NCBI GenBank assembly: GCA_034640345.1
Contig: JAXRVH010000004.1
Coordinates: forward strand, 496,001-560,000
Length of the DNA stretch: 64,000 nucleotides
Direction: 5' to 3'
From: Drechslera avenae
Lineage: Eukaryota > Ascomycota > Dothideomycetes > Pleosporales > Pleosporaceae
The position numbers and the translations under genes were made by a program. This document shows, piece by piece, positions 10,107 to 21,500 of this stretch (the first letter of the stretch is position 1; each line of letters opens with the position of its first letter). The notes under the pieces are model-generated. The model was not told the origin of the DNA. It did not search any database and worked only from the letters and a program-made list of their open reading frames with translations.

Positions 10107-11089
10107 CTACAATGGCTTCCTTCCCCAGACCACGCCATATCGGAACAGTGTGCCCTCCTGTTCGAGGCCTTTCTTCAAAGCAGGCGCCATCTCATCCAGG
10201 TCAAATCTGGACGCCATTGCAGGCATATTTTTGGCAACGCTTACCATGCCCTCTATGGCATGGACAAAGCTCATGGTGCTCTTTTTTGCAAGCTCAGGCT
10301 TGGGATTCATGGCCCCCAGGCGAACGTCCACGTAGCGCTCATGTATGTCCACAAGCCCGTGCTCTGCGAATATGTGCTTGAGATTGGCCACATATGCGTC
10401 GTTAGCGTCATCAGATTTGCCGAGCAGCATCTTGATAAGGCAAACAGAAGCTGCCATGGGGCTATCAGTGTGCGCCTCAGGACCTGTCAAGTCGGCCTCG
10501 ACCAGTTGAATATAGCCCCCAGGCTTGACCAGATCGACAAGCCCGGCCACTGCCATTGCAAGTTGCTTGCCAGTTGCATAAAGGCCTAGCCGCTGGTGTA
10601 CGAGGTCGAAACTATTCTTGTCCGACAATGGCCAGGGTTCGGTGATGCTCTGGACACGAAGCTGCATACCCCGCGGCAGCTTATCCAGCTCTGGAAAGTA
10701 GGCGGGAACGATATCGGTACCCAGCAGGGTGCATCTAGGATCTCGGTCTCCGAGCTCGTAATCCCGGTGCACCTCCATCAACCAATAGCCTGGAGAGTGT
10801 CAGATTCTCATGTAAAAGTCTTGGTCTAGTGCCATGAAGCCCCGCCCTCTTGCTTACCGTCAGCAGTTGCAGAGTCCAGAATGCGTAGGCCAGGTAGAGA
10901 TAGGTCAATGGGAGCCGTTATCAAGTGACCATCCAAGGCGTCTTTTATCACATCGTGCTGCATTTGCAAACGCTGTGTTTCGGTTGGGCTCGCTTCCAAG
11001 ATGTAATCAGAGTCCTCGACGGCCGCTTCAGAGGGCTGTGCTAGTGGGCGTTCCGCCCCCTGGTCTGGTGGCTGTCTTATGCTGACCAT
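10107..11089 (-). CDS. LaeA/UMTA-like SAM methyltransferase (paralog 2)
   Basis: Exons (minus) 11089-10858 and 10789-10107 give 304 aa from MVSIRQPPDQ. Motif I is RILDSATADG, again interrupted by a phase-1 intron in the terminal Gly codon, exactly as in the gene at 5146-6095. Then LLGTDIVPAYF, FDLVHQRLGLY and LVKPGGYIQLVEAD. The end reads LFRYGVVWGRKPL, parallel to the VWGQRP end of paralog 1. The two are plainly homologous along their whole length but have diverged greatly, so the duplication is old. The last two introns of paralog 1 reduce to one here. Probably a tailoring methyltransferase of the same cluster; substrate unknown. Confidence 0.82.
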
Positions 11090-11431
11090 GGCTAAGAATA
11101 GCTTTTCGGGGAATGTGAGAGGTGCGTTGACATGGCTGGAAGTCGGCTGAGAAGCACCCTTTATTTGCTATAGCAGCTCTTCATGTACCCGGCTTTGCAC
11201 CGCACGCAGCGCTCCGGGAACTTGGCCCCACTTCTACGCGCCACGTCCTGCATGTCAGCCGGGCTTCAAGGTAACCATCTTACAGGCAGTCTTCTACGCG
11301 ATGGTATAGTACGTGCGGTACGACAGGCCATCATAGAGAGAGAGAGAGGAAAAAAAGTCAGTCAAAAGGCGGCCTCGACTTCAAGGCGGCACTCAAGCCT
11401 CATCCAGTCCTACACAATCCTCTTTCTCACG
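11090..11431. promoter_or_regulatory. Divergent promoter region
   Basis: This separates the methyltransferase (minus) from the rhodopsin-like gene (plus). It has a short GA repeat at about 11336-11349 about 85 bp before the ATG at 11432. No defined operator was found. Confidence 0.4.
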
Positions 11432-12767
11432 ATGGAAAACGCACTTACCAAGCGCTCCTATCAACTCAAGAACCACCAGCAAGTCTCGCTGGTGGTGATT
11501 CCGACTGTCTTTACAGCATTGGCTGTACTGTTTACAGGACTACGTATCTATGCTCGCCGTTTGAAGAATGCCAAGCAAGGAGTCGATGACTATCTCTGCA
11601 TCGCAGCATGTGTAAGATACGACTACTAGACATTTTGTATGATCAGATACTGACTAGCCCTTCTAGATCCTCTCGCTTGCCCTTCTCGGTGGTGACATTG
11701 CTATGGTCGTAGCTGCAGGCGGAGGTAACTCAGTCATGAGTCTAAAGGACCCGAATGACCTGTATATATGGCTCAAGGTATGTTGCACTTGAGCAGAATG
11801 AAAAAAAAAATGGAAACATAAAGCTAATTCTGGCAGCTACTTATCGCCACCTACCTGATTTGGTGCGCAGCCATTGCAGTCGTACAACTAGCCATTCTTT
11901 TCCTCTACCAACGCCTTTTCTCCATTGTAACATGGTTCCGTCGCGCTTGCTACGTCGCAATGGGCCTTGTTTTTGCTTGGTTCATTGCCGCCTGGGCCTC
12001 TGACCTTGCAATATGCAACCCGACACGAAAAGTCTGGGATCCAACGGTAAGCTCCACTTGGTCGCTATCCAACACACATAAGCTTTCAGCTGCTGACAGT
12101 AGACAGGTCCCGGGAAAATGTGGAGACGGAAAGATGATGTGTACGAGCATTGGACTGATTCATGCTATCCTCGATTTTAGCATCCTCATGTTACCAATGC
12201 CGCTGGTTTGGAAGCTCAAGACTACCACATCGAACAAGATATTAATCAGTATTCTCTTGCTATGCGGTGTATTGTAAGTCTTTCTATCTCTGTCTACATC
12301 ATGCTATCAGACCTATAACTGACATCCGCCCCAGCGCCTCGATATCCTCCATCCTACGCCTCGAGTGCCTCATAAACCTCAGCCACTACAACTCCATGGA
12401 TCTCCCCAACTACATGTGGCTCTCCCTCATCTACCACTTCGTCGAGGTGCCAGTCGCCATCATGTGCTGTTGCATGCCTGCCTTGCCGCCCGTCATCGAC
12501 AAGGTGAAGATGTCGTCGCTGGGTTCCTACACACGCAGCGTCTTCAGCAAAGCGTCAAAATCGAGTCTTGGAAACAGCAAGAAGTCGAGTGAGAATGACT
12601 CCAACAAATCAGAGACAAAGGGTGGCATGTTCCAGAAGATGGGCAGTGCGAATAGTAGCGCGGTCAATACTCAGGCGAGGAAGCCGAGTGATGAGATTCC
12701 TCTGGGCGAGCATGAAATTGGGGTCAAGCATGCATACGATGTGAGCTATCAAGAGACTAGACAATGA
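11432..12767 (+). CDS. Fungal rhodopsin-domain integral membrane protein
   Basis: Exons 11432-11611, 11667-11777, 11837-12046, 12107-12273 and 12335-12767 give 366 aa. Exon 1 has the first helix and RIYARRLKN; exon 2 starts ILSLALLGGD and has KDPNDLYIWLK; exon 3 carries two helices and ends VWDPT; exon 4 has PGKCGDGKMMC and LDFSILMLPMPLVWKL. The pattern of seven helices with WDPT-PGxC in the extracellular loop is that of the large fungal rhodopsin-like/PTH11-related family. No CFEM domain precedes it. The Ser/Lys-rich tail is cytosolic. Function within the family is mostly unknown: a sensor or an unrecognised enzyme of the cluster are both possible, since some such proteins act in biosynthesis. 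Confidence 0.82.
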
Positions 12768-13199
12768 GTTCAGCTTGAACGGGCATTTTCTACATATGGA
12801 ATGTGTTGCGGCGGAGACGTTGAGGTTGTGGTAGATGTTAGTGAGATATCGAGAGTCAAGTTTGAAGATCCGTACACATACCCCAATACTAGTTTCAAAG
12901 TCCTATATAGGCTTTGCCGGCATGCAAACTATTCTGCCTGAAATGTGCCCTGTCGTTCATCCCGAACTGGATTTTCTCCCCGCCATCTCGCTGTTGGCTC
13001 TACCGATAATCATGATCCCGGTAAAGATCCGGCGAGAAACCACGCCACAACATTCGGGCTGCGTTTCCGGACCCTTTTAACATGCCGTGGACACGGCATG
13101 CTTGGAGCCTCTGGTTAGCTATAACAACAACTTCCCCAACCGTACTGCTTGGCCTTTTTTTTTTACCAACATCCAGGCTTAGGCTTAGCTACTGCAACC
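12768..13199. other. Intergenic with P450 promoter
   Basis: Between two genes on the same strand. A T-run (13153-13163) lies near the P450 start. A short ORF at 12835-13080 has no family features. No gene called. Confidence 0.45.
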
Positions 13200-15274
13200 A
13201 TGTCTACAGCCATCAATAACGCGCTCTACTACATTAGTATTTCCCTCACTGGGGTATGTTGCCCGTCTTGACCCTTCATGTGGAAACCGGCTGTCGATCC
13301 AAAAAAAAAGCTAATCGACTTTGATGACAAACTTTAGTATTTCGCCTACTCGATTGGAGTTGCAATCTACAATTGTAAGCTGTTAGCGTGTACAACTATA
13401 GGAAAAAAGAAAGGAAGAAGAAAAAAATCAACTACAAAAAAAAAAGATTTGCAACAAGTAACTTACCAAGCCTAACCCCTACAGTGTACTTTCATCGATT
13501 ATCGAAATTCCCAGGCCCTGCTTCACGCGCCGCATTCTACTTTCCAGAGTTCTACCACATCTTCCTGGGCGACTCTCATGTCGCCACCAAGCAGCTGCAC
13601 GAAAAGTACGGAGACGTGGTGAGGATTGTACCCGATGGTTTGACGTTTGCTTCGGAAAGTGCATGGTTAGGTATGTTATTTACGCCGATCTGTAGAAACG
13701 GAAAGAGAGAGAAAGAAATAAATAAATAGGGGGAGTCATATCCGCTCATGCTCCCTTGAATGATGGGCCTCTTTTTGTTTTGATCATAAAAATTAAATAA
13801 TAACAGACATCTACGGCACCAAACCCTCCAAGCGCCAACTCCAAAAAGACCGTGACTTCTTCGTCGACGCACCCACACACATCCAATCCATCATCCACTC
13901 AACAGACACCGACCACGACCGCATCCGCAAGCAAGTCTCGTACGCCTTTTCCGGCACCGCTCTGCGCGACCACGAACCGCTCATGAAGCACTACTTTGAC
14001 CTGCTCGTCGCCAAATTGCAGCAGCAGATTGCCGGACCGGCGCAGGGCCGGGTGGACGTGACGCAGTGGTTCAACTTTACCGCGTTTGACATTGCCTCGC
14101 GGCTCACGCTCGACGACTGCTTTGGCCTGCTGGAGCAGGAGCGCTTCAACTTCTGGACGGAGCGCGTGTTCAAGGGCATCAAGTTTCTGCGCTACTTGCG
14201 CGTCATACGCCGCTATCCGATGCTGTGGTGGACGTTTGATACCATCTTCAGGGCGTTTCCGCGCCTGCAGGGTGTGAGGAATGCACATATGGATTTTGCG
14301 ATTGGCAAGGCCGAGGAGAGAATTAGAAGGGGGTCTGATATAAAGGATTTTATGAGCTATGTGAGTTATGTTTTCTTAGAGGGGGTGGACGTTTGGATTC
14401 TCATCGGCTCGAACATGTTCGCGAGACTGACTGACTGACTGTCTGTCTGCCTGCCACAGATAACGAAAGAGGACAACGGGAAACAACCCGCCATGACGCG
14501 CGACGAGGTAAACTTGACTGCTGCCGTCATCCTCATCGCTGGATCCGAGACAACTGCAACAGTGCTCTCCGGCGCCGCATACAATCTCGCTCGGAACGCG
14601 CAAGTGAGAAGGAAAGCGCAAGTGGAAGTTCGCACTGCATTCAAGTCAGACGACGACATTACACTATCATCGCTATCTCGGTTGCCTTATCTATCCGCTG
14701 TCATTGAAGAGTCTCTCAGGTGCTTCCCCGCCGTGCCAGGTACCTTTCCACGCCGCACAGGACCCGATGGCGATACAATTGCCGGTCATTTTGTGCCTGC
14801 AGATGTGAGCCAATCTGTTCAATCAATAACAGCAAAAAGAAAACAGCAAGACTCTGGCTAATATGCTTCGTATCAGATATCAGTCGGCGTCCATCAATCG
14901 TCCACCTACTTGTCCTCCAGGAACTTCCACCAACCCGACGTCTTTGCGCCCGAGCGATGGCTGCCTGACCCGCCCGAAGAATTCAAAAACGATAAGCTGG
15001 GGTGTGTTCAGGCATTCCATGTCGGACCGCGCAACTGTGTTGGAAAGAAGTGAGTCGTGCTTTTTGCGCTGGGAACATGTCATGTACTGATCAATATTGC
15101 AGTCTGGCTTACCTAACACTGCGTTCGATCCTGGCACGTCTGCTGTGGCATTTCGACTTTGAGCTGTGTGAAGAGAGTAAAGGTTGGCATAACCAAAGGT
15201 CGTTCATACTATGGGACAAGCCACCGCTATGGTTGAAAATGTCGCGCAGGTCGAACGATGTGGATGTGGAGTGA
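13200..15274 (+). CDS. Cytochrome P450, CYP65-like
   Basis: Seven exons (13200-13253, 13338-13374, 13485-13670, 13807-14360, 14460-14804, 14877-15049, 15103-15274) sum to 1521 bp, 506 aa. A short N-terminal membrane anchor precedes YFHRLSKFPGP. The I-helix motif is AGSETTA, the ExxR is EESLR, then FPRR, PERW and the heme loop FHVGPRNCVGKN with the Cys ligand. The end, LAYLTLRSILARLLWHFDFEL and then WDKPPLWLKM, resembles CYP65 enzymes such as the trichothecene hydroxylase TRI11. ER-bound monooxygenase, needing an NADPH reductase. It stands between the rhodopsin-like gene and an FAD monooxygenase on the same strand. The substrate is unknown. Exon 1 and 2 are only 54 and 37 bp, so the N-terminus is the least certain part. 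Confidence 0.88.
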
Positions 15275-15623
15275 GGGTTTTGAGACCGCTACGTTGTTGG
15301 GAGCGCGCCCTGCGACTGATTCCGAAGTATGATGGCTTCCGATTCCGAGATCGGTTCCCCACATGGGGCCGCTTCGGTGGGTAACCCATCATGACAGCAC
15401 CAGTACTACCACAGGAGATGACGATATGCGCTCTCTCTTATATATAGATTGCATTCATTATGATAATGCACTCTTTTTCGAATATACCCAGATTTTGTCA
15501 GTGAATACACTAGGCGATTGACGTTGCAAGGCGATCTGCAAAGAAATACAACTTCAGATAATCACAGAAACAAACCTCAGATTTGGGTATAGGGCAAAAA
15601 CATCAACCTTTTCTACACTGAAG
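15275..15623. promoter_or_regulatory. Intergenic with CCG-N10-CGG palindrome
   Basis: This lies between the P450 stop and the FAD monooxygenase start. At 15339-15354 the sequence CCGATTCCGAGATCGG is an inverted repeat with CCG and CGG half-sites 10 bp apart. Such paired triplets are what Zn2Cys6 dimers bind, so it may be an operator for the monooxygenase. A TATATATA tract follows at about 15440-15447. Confidence 0.35.
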
Positions 15624-17000
15624 ATGGCGACTACGAATGTCACAACGAGTGACCACGTACTTGGAACCCCTCACTCCAATGGCACTGGAAATGTCGACGG
15701 TGCTTCCCATTCGAACAGCAACACAACCCAAGCTCTTCCCGTGGTCATAGCAGGCGGAGGCTGCGTGGGCCTTTTTCTCGCCCTCCTCATCGCCCAGTCA
15801 AACATACCCAACAAGGTCATCGTCATCGAACCCCAGCAACCGGACCCTACATCGACGCGCGCAATGGCACACCAACCACCCACCTACCCCATCTTTGCAA
15901 AAGTGGACGGACTGCTACCTGAACTCGTAAAGGCAGGAAGTCTGAGTTCAGGCTTGTGCTTCCGAACGAGCTTGCAGAATGGAAGTAAAGTGATTGCAAG
16001 CAAGAAGTTTGACAACTTGGGAGAAGGGATGAAGGGCAAGGGCCAGTTGCTGTTGCCACAAGGAAAGTTCCAACAAGTGTTGATGAAGAGACTGGCATCT
16101 TTTGGCGACAAAGTTGAGATTAGGCTCGGATCCAGCGTCGTGGCAACTACACCATCAGCAAACAGCGTTCATGTTGACATCACGACTACCTCCCCTTCTT
16201 CTCTGCAGCTCGGCAGTGAGTCAATACAAGCATTATACCTCATTGACGCGTCTGGTGCGCAATCAGTCATCCGCAAGCATCTCGGCATCAGCCTGGAAGG
16301 CGAGACCCTTGACGCGCAACTCGTGGCCACGGACCTGTACTTTGACTTCCATGCTCATGGCTTTTATGATGCAAACTTCATCATAGACCCCGATAGTTAT
16401 GGACTCATTGGGCGAATCAGCCCAAAAAACGGTAGTGAGCCAATGCTATGGCGCGTGTCGTACGGCGTGCCTGTCGGGGTGCCGGAAGAAGAGATTAAAG
16501 AGAACATGGACGAGAAGCTGCGAGTCATGCTACCAAACGGAGGCAGAAACGAGCAAGGCGAGATAGTCTACAAGGTTGTCCGGGTAGCTCCATACAAGGC
16601 TCATCAACGCCTGGCACCCAAGCTCTATCATCACTCGCCCCGCACCTGTCTCATAGGCGATGCTGCGCACTTGACAAACCCGTATGCTGGTCTCGGTCTT
16701 GCTTCCGGCATGGCAGACGCAGCTTCGCTCTCCGATGTCCTTGTTCGCATCTTGTCGGGGCAGGCATCCAACGACGAGACCCTGCTGAGCGCCTGGTCAG
16801 AAGCTAGGAGAAGGAAGTTTTTGGATGTCATTGACAAGCCGTCACGGATGGCGTATAAGCGCGTCAAGGCTGACGTAAGCAGTGATGACAAGTTGCAGGA
16901 CATGCTGACAAAAGATCCACTTGTCGCGGCGCTGAAAAACGGTATGCCTGTTCAGCCACCGAGCTTGGAGACGAAAGGAGAAGAACTGGAGGGGTGGTGA
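15624..17000 (+). CDS. FAD-dependent monooxygenase
   Basis: One exon, 458 aa. After a Ser/Thr/Asn-rich leader of about 38 aa the FAD-binding GxGxxG variant is VIAGGGCVGLFLALL. A middle motif LIDASGAQS matches the DG motif region. The GD motif is CLIGDAAHLTNPYAGLGLASGMADA, typical of PF01494 aromatic-ring/PHBH-type monooxygenases. It uses NAD(P)H and O2 to hydroxylate or epoxidise a small molecule. No C-terminal membrane helices are seen, unlike the membrane-bound meroterpenoid FMOs. On the same strand as the P450 just upstream, so both may oxidise the same intermediate. Confidence 0.9.
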   Translation: MATTNVTTSDHVLGTPHSNGTGNVDGASHSNSNTTQALPVVIAGGGCVGLFLALLIAQSNIPNKVIVIEPQQPDPTSTRAMAHQPPTYPIFAKVDGLLPELVKAGSLSSGLCFRTSLQNGSKVIASKKFDNLGEGMKGKGQLLLPQGKFQQVLMKRLASFGDKVEIRLGSSVVATTPSANSVHVDITTTSPSSLQLGSESIQALYLIDASGAQSVIRKHLGISLEGETLDAQLVATDLYFDFHAHGFYDANFIIDPDSYGLIGRISPKNGSEPMLWRVSYGVPVGVPEEEIKENMDEKLRVMLPNGGRNEQGEIVYKVVRVAPYKAHQRLAPKLYHHSPRTCLIGDAAHLTNPYAGLGLASGMADAASLSDVLVRILSGQASNDETLLSAWSEARRRKFLDVIDKPSRMAYKRVKADVSSDDKLQDMLTKDPLVAALKNGMPVQPPSLETKGEELEGW

Positions 17001-17177
17001 ACGACATGAGTAGATAAAGTGAACCCAATGAATAGCTCCCAACACGGCATCACGGGCTTCGTGCTGCATTTCGTCAGTGTAATTCCCAACTTCCTTGATC
17101 TATACAATACAGAGCGTGAGAGAGCAATAGATATTTGTTACATGAGTTGATATTAGACATTAGAGTTGGATAAGCTA

Positions 17178-18560
17178 CTACCATCCATCGTAACAGATGC
17201 CTGTAGGAGAGACGTCGTCTTCAACAATCGAGTTGATGAACTGTGTCCATGACTCTGTCTCTTTTGTTAGGTCCTGGATTGATATATTGCGGTAGTCTTT
17301 GGGCGGCACAGGGGGTGGCACAGATACTCGCGGCGACGCGCTGGTCCTGACCATCTTATCAAAGGCTAGCTGCGCCAGTGCAGCTGCATCTTGATTGGGG
17401 CAAAAGTACTCGAGATAGTCTTGAAGTTGTGGCATGGGGTTACTCTCCGGGTAGCCTTCAACGCGCCCTGTTGAATGCTGATTCCACGAGCAGCTTGTGA
17501 CGCGTGGTTGAGCGCCTCGAAGCAGATTCATCCATTCGTAGTACACGTCTGGTCGCTGTAACAAGGAGAAAATAACCCTGCTATGATACCATTTCGAAAT
17601 CGTCAGACCCTCCTTCTCGATGTGGTGAGCAATGTGGTTACATCTCTCGGTCCAGTTAGAGCTGAAGTGGCAGCAAAATCCACAACCCCAGCCCGTGCGA
17701 GCCATGCGGCGCTTCCTGGCCGAAAGTACGTGGGCCTTCTTGTTACACCTCGTGTTGTCGCCACAAGGAGCACATCGATGAGATTGCACGTGGTGTGTGG
17801 CAAAATCCTTCTCGAGGAAGTAGATTGCGGGGCAGAGGTCGCATTTGAACATCTCCAGCCGCTCCTGATAGGTTTCCTCATGCCGTTTCCAGTCTGCCTT
17901 CTCCACAAAAGGCCTTTGGCAGCTCGTGCAAAAATACTTGTGTTTCTTGCTACAGGCCCGGGATTGCTTGCTAGCCGATACGCACGTTCTAAAGTAATCC
18001 TTATCTTGCGCGGCTGGCCCTCTGATTGCCCTCCTCGTTGCAGCTGATAAGACAGCTTCCTCTACCTCCATCCGTCTATACGAGGTCTGGACTGGCGATA
18101 CGTGGTCTAGCAGGTAATCGGTATGTGCTGGATGCGAATCGTTTGTAGTGTTGGAAGTATGTGACCATGATGATGTGGAAGACGACATCGAGTCCCTTGG
18201 TGGAATAGAGAAGGTACTGTGGTTGGAAGAGCGTTGACTTGGTACTGCCGATGCGAAGCTCGAACCCGACAGGTGATGCGGATGGCTAAAAGAGTTGTAC
18301 TCAAGATTGTTGCTGGGCCATGGTTGAGGATATTGTTCATAACCATCTGTGCTTGTGGTCAGCCTAACAAACCCTATATAGACTAATATATAATGTTACA
18401 TACCTCGAGGATTCTGTTCCAAGCCCCCGGACTGGTATATTCGATTCTGCGGATACTGCCACCCCGGGTGGGTAATGTTCAGTGATTCGTAGACAGAGCC
18501 CATGGATGTATCAAAGTCATGTTGCGAACCAGCGCTTATATTTTGGTAGCCGTTCATCAT
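17178..18560 (-). CDS. C2H2 zinc-finger transcription factor
   Basis: Exons (minus) 18560-18404 and 18346-17178 give 441 aa with a 57-bp intron. The start chosen is the ATG at 18560 (MMNGYQNIS); the frame stays open to 18665, but that extension contains a hydrophobic run out of place in a regulator. Two C2H2-like fingers lie in the middle: YFCTSCQRPF...WKRHEETY and FKCDLCPAIY...ATHHVQSH. A Cys/His-rich block RTGWGCGFCCHFSSNW...HIAHH follows. This layout is common in uncharacterised fungal regulators. Nuclear; targets unknown. It closes the right side of the tailoring block. Confidence 0.78.
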
Positions 18561-21500
18561 GTAAACTAGTAATGACAAGAAGAAAATGAGAAGGAAATCA
18601 AGTCGTTCAGGTGCGCGCAGCGCAAGAGGTTGCATCATACGGCCGGTGTCCGCTCCGCTGGCCATATAAATATGTGCAAGGTTCAGCCGCAGGCATCATA
18701 GTCAAAAAGGTGGTTTAGTGTCGTGTTGTCAGTGCGGCGTAGTTCACCTGAAACACGACTAATGCTGAAGACGGCTGTCTTGGCGGGGGCAGGCTGTGTT
18801 TCGAAACGACAGGCACCAAGGTTTTAGCATCGCGGGGATTGGTGCAATGTCTAAATGTGTAGCGCTACCTGCATATTTCCATACTCACCTCAAATGCAGC
18901 CGTTCACCGGTTACGATGATGTCCGGCAGTGGGATGACGAGTGGCTGTTGTGGAAAATGCTGAAACCCCACAGGCGAGAGCAGCAGGTTGCCAAGAAATC
19001 GGCACTCAAAGCAGCGACCTTGTCAGCAGTCAGTCACATGTCCTGACATACCCTTCCTCCCCAGTCGGAATCCATATACGCTCCCAGAACGTAGCCCTGT
19101 GATAGTTTCAGACAATGCAGCTAGTAAAGGTATGTTAATTTTCAGTTTAGATATCCGCTGGCTACTGTAAAGTCTACGATAGGTGTGGCAACCTTATACT
19201 CAAAGTCCGTAGCCAAGCTAGGAGGGCTTTATAAAGTTTTTGCCATCTATATGCTTTCCTATGATGCTCTGAAGACATCTGCGCGCTATTACCCTGCCAT
19301 ACTTCATGCCGCGTTCTCCCCAGGTGGCATCCCTAGCTGCAGCTCAACAACCTCCCAAGACACTGGATGGCCTTCCATATTCTCCACGAGCGGTTCTGTT
19401 CTTTAGCATCTTTGGCAGTATTTGGGTTAAGAATGCCATGTAGGGAAGATTCTGCGACAGCGACGTCCGCTGAAGATGTCTGTGGGTGCTCCTCTTCAGT
19501 ATCAATGCGGCTACAGTCATCCTCAGTGACACTATAAGCACCATCGAAATCGGCGAACAAATCCACGCCAAGAAATAATGAGAGCTCGGAAGGTGTACGC
19601 ATGGAGGGCATCGTCGAGAAAGACGAACTTCGGGAGTGGTTCATCGTGGTTGTGCTGATGAGGTAGCTTGTAGCGGTTGGTTGGTGATTCGGTCGCCAAT
19701 GTACTTGTGGCTGAGAGTGATCTTGTAGGTGCCAGGTGTGTAGTGGGAGGGACCATAGCGCAAATAGAATAGCTATGAATAGATCGAACAGCCGAGTGAA
19801 TGTGTTGTCGTAGCGCCCTCTGTAGAGCTAGAGTCGGACGTTCACCCAAATCACTTCGGCTCTCTTGCGTGGTCTGTGTATCGGTGCCATTGTGATGCCT
19901 TTTTTTTGTATCGCCTTTCTTCCCACCGAACCTGGAACCATGCCCGACTAGAGTGAGCTTCAAGGTTCACTCCAGTCGACATCGTGGCTGATGCCCAAGA
20001 GCTTTCGACAGAGGTTCTTGATGTGGACCCAGAGAATCAGGGGCTGTATCTTGATCCAGGCACAGCCCAAGCGCACACGTTCCTTCATGTTGGTCATGTT
20101 GTGTGTTTTTGTTTGTATGACTGTAGTTGAAGTAGTTGAAATAGTTGTTGTCGCTGCAGTAGCTGTTGCGGAGAAGGTGAGGATACTGAAACTGAACTTG
20201 ATATAGCTTCACCAGCTGAAGCCATCACCACAACAGTAGGTGAAGGAAGATACAACTTCAGCTTCCGTAAGCCCACAAAAGTCCAAAGGTAATTATCAGT
20301 GGGCATTTGGCGCTGTGCATCGAACTGTTCAATATTAGATTTTGATGCTGTACTTCGAGTACAATGGCGCTGATTGGGCACTATAGGGGCCTTCAGACAC
20401 AATAGTCATGACAGTCCGCCTCCCACTCGACTTAGTTATTAGTATTGCCAGTATTCTTCCATCTCCTATATACTACAGATGCTATGGCAGTCTTTTTGCA
20501 ATGACTCGAAGACACTACTGGTACACTCGAAGCCTTGCACTACACCGCTGCAGATATCCGCGAAGACACCCAAGTCTCTCAAAAAAAACTCCTATGGCTC
20601 TGTTTTCATAGCATTGACGATTTCACGCGTTAGCGTCCTCTGAACTTTAGTCCAGCTTCATCTCTGAGCCTCTCGACCTCCAAGTCCTTGTTAGCTTCAC
20701 TTTTTACACCGAGGGCTTGGCGCAGCCAGCCCAGCTCCTGCATCATACTCATACGCCGCATTTAGTTGCGCGCAGGAACCGAAGTGCACATGAACTTCAT
20801 GGTCTCAACACAAGTAAAACGAGCGGGCGACGCTGAAGAGCACCAAAACCCAGCTTGAAGGAAGCTCTAACGTGGTTGACGAGTGCAACAACACCTGTGC
20901 GCCTCGTGAAATGAGCTAGCCGCCCCAACACTTCAAGCACATCAACAGCAAGCATGATCTTCGCCCCTACGCATCAGCCTGCGTCAGGATTCACTTGGAA
21001 TTACCCCGCGGTGGAGAACCACATGCCCATGACCATCGAAGGACTTCGACGCAAGCCGCGAATAGTGAATCCTGCAGCCCTATATGCGGCATTAGGCAGG
21101 CCGACAGAGAATGACGCGTCATATCCAGGGCATCCCGACACTCGACATTGGCGAAATCCCCAGCAGAATCGATCGATTCCATCAATCGACTACCGAGAGC
21201 AGTTACACACTTTGTAAGATCGGAAGGGGCCGGAGAAGACCAACGCTATCGCTTGGTAGTTAGGATTCACTTACTAGTAAGGTTACTCCGCCGCCATCGA
21301 CCTCCATAGACCACAACGGCGACACGCTCTGAACAATGACGGCCATCGTACTATGCAGGGAGGATCTTGTTCACCATGACGTGTTCCCGGGACACTCCTC
21401 GAGAAAGGCGCGCTAACTGCCTGTCAACAACACCTACCGACAATGGCCTTGTAAGCGGCCGAAAACCCTCGGGCCAGACTTGACCGCTTCGATCGTCGAC

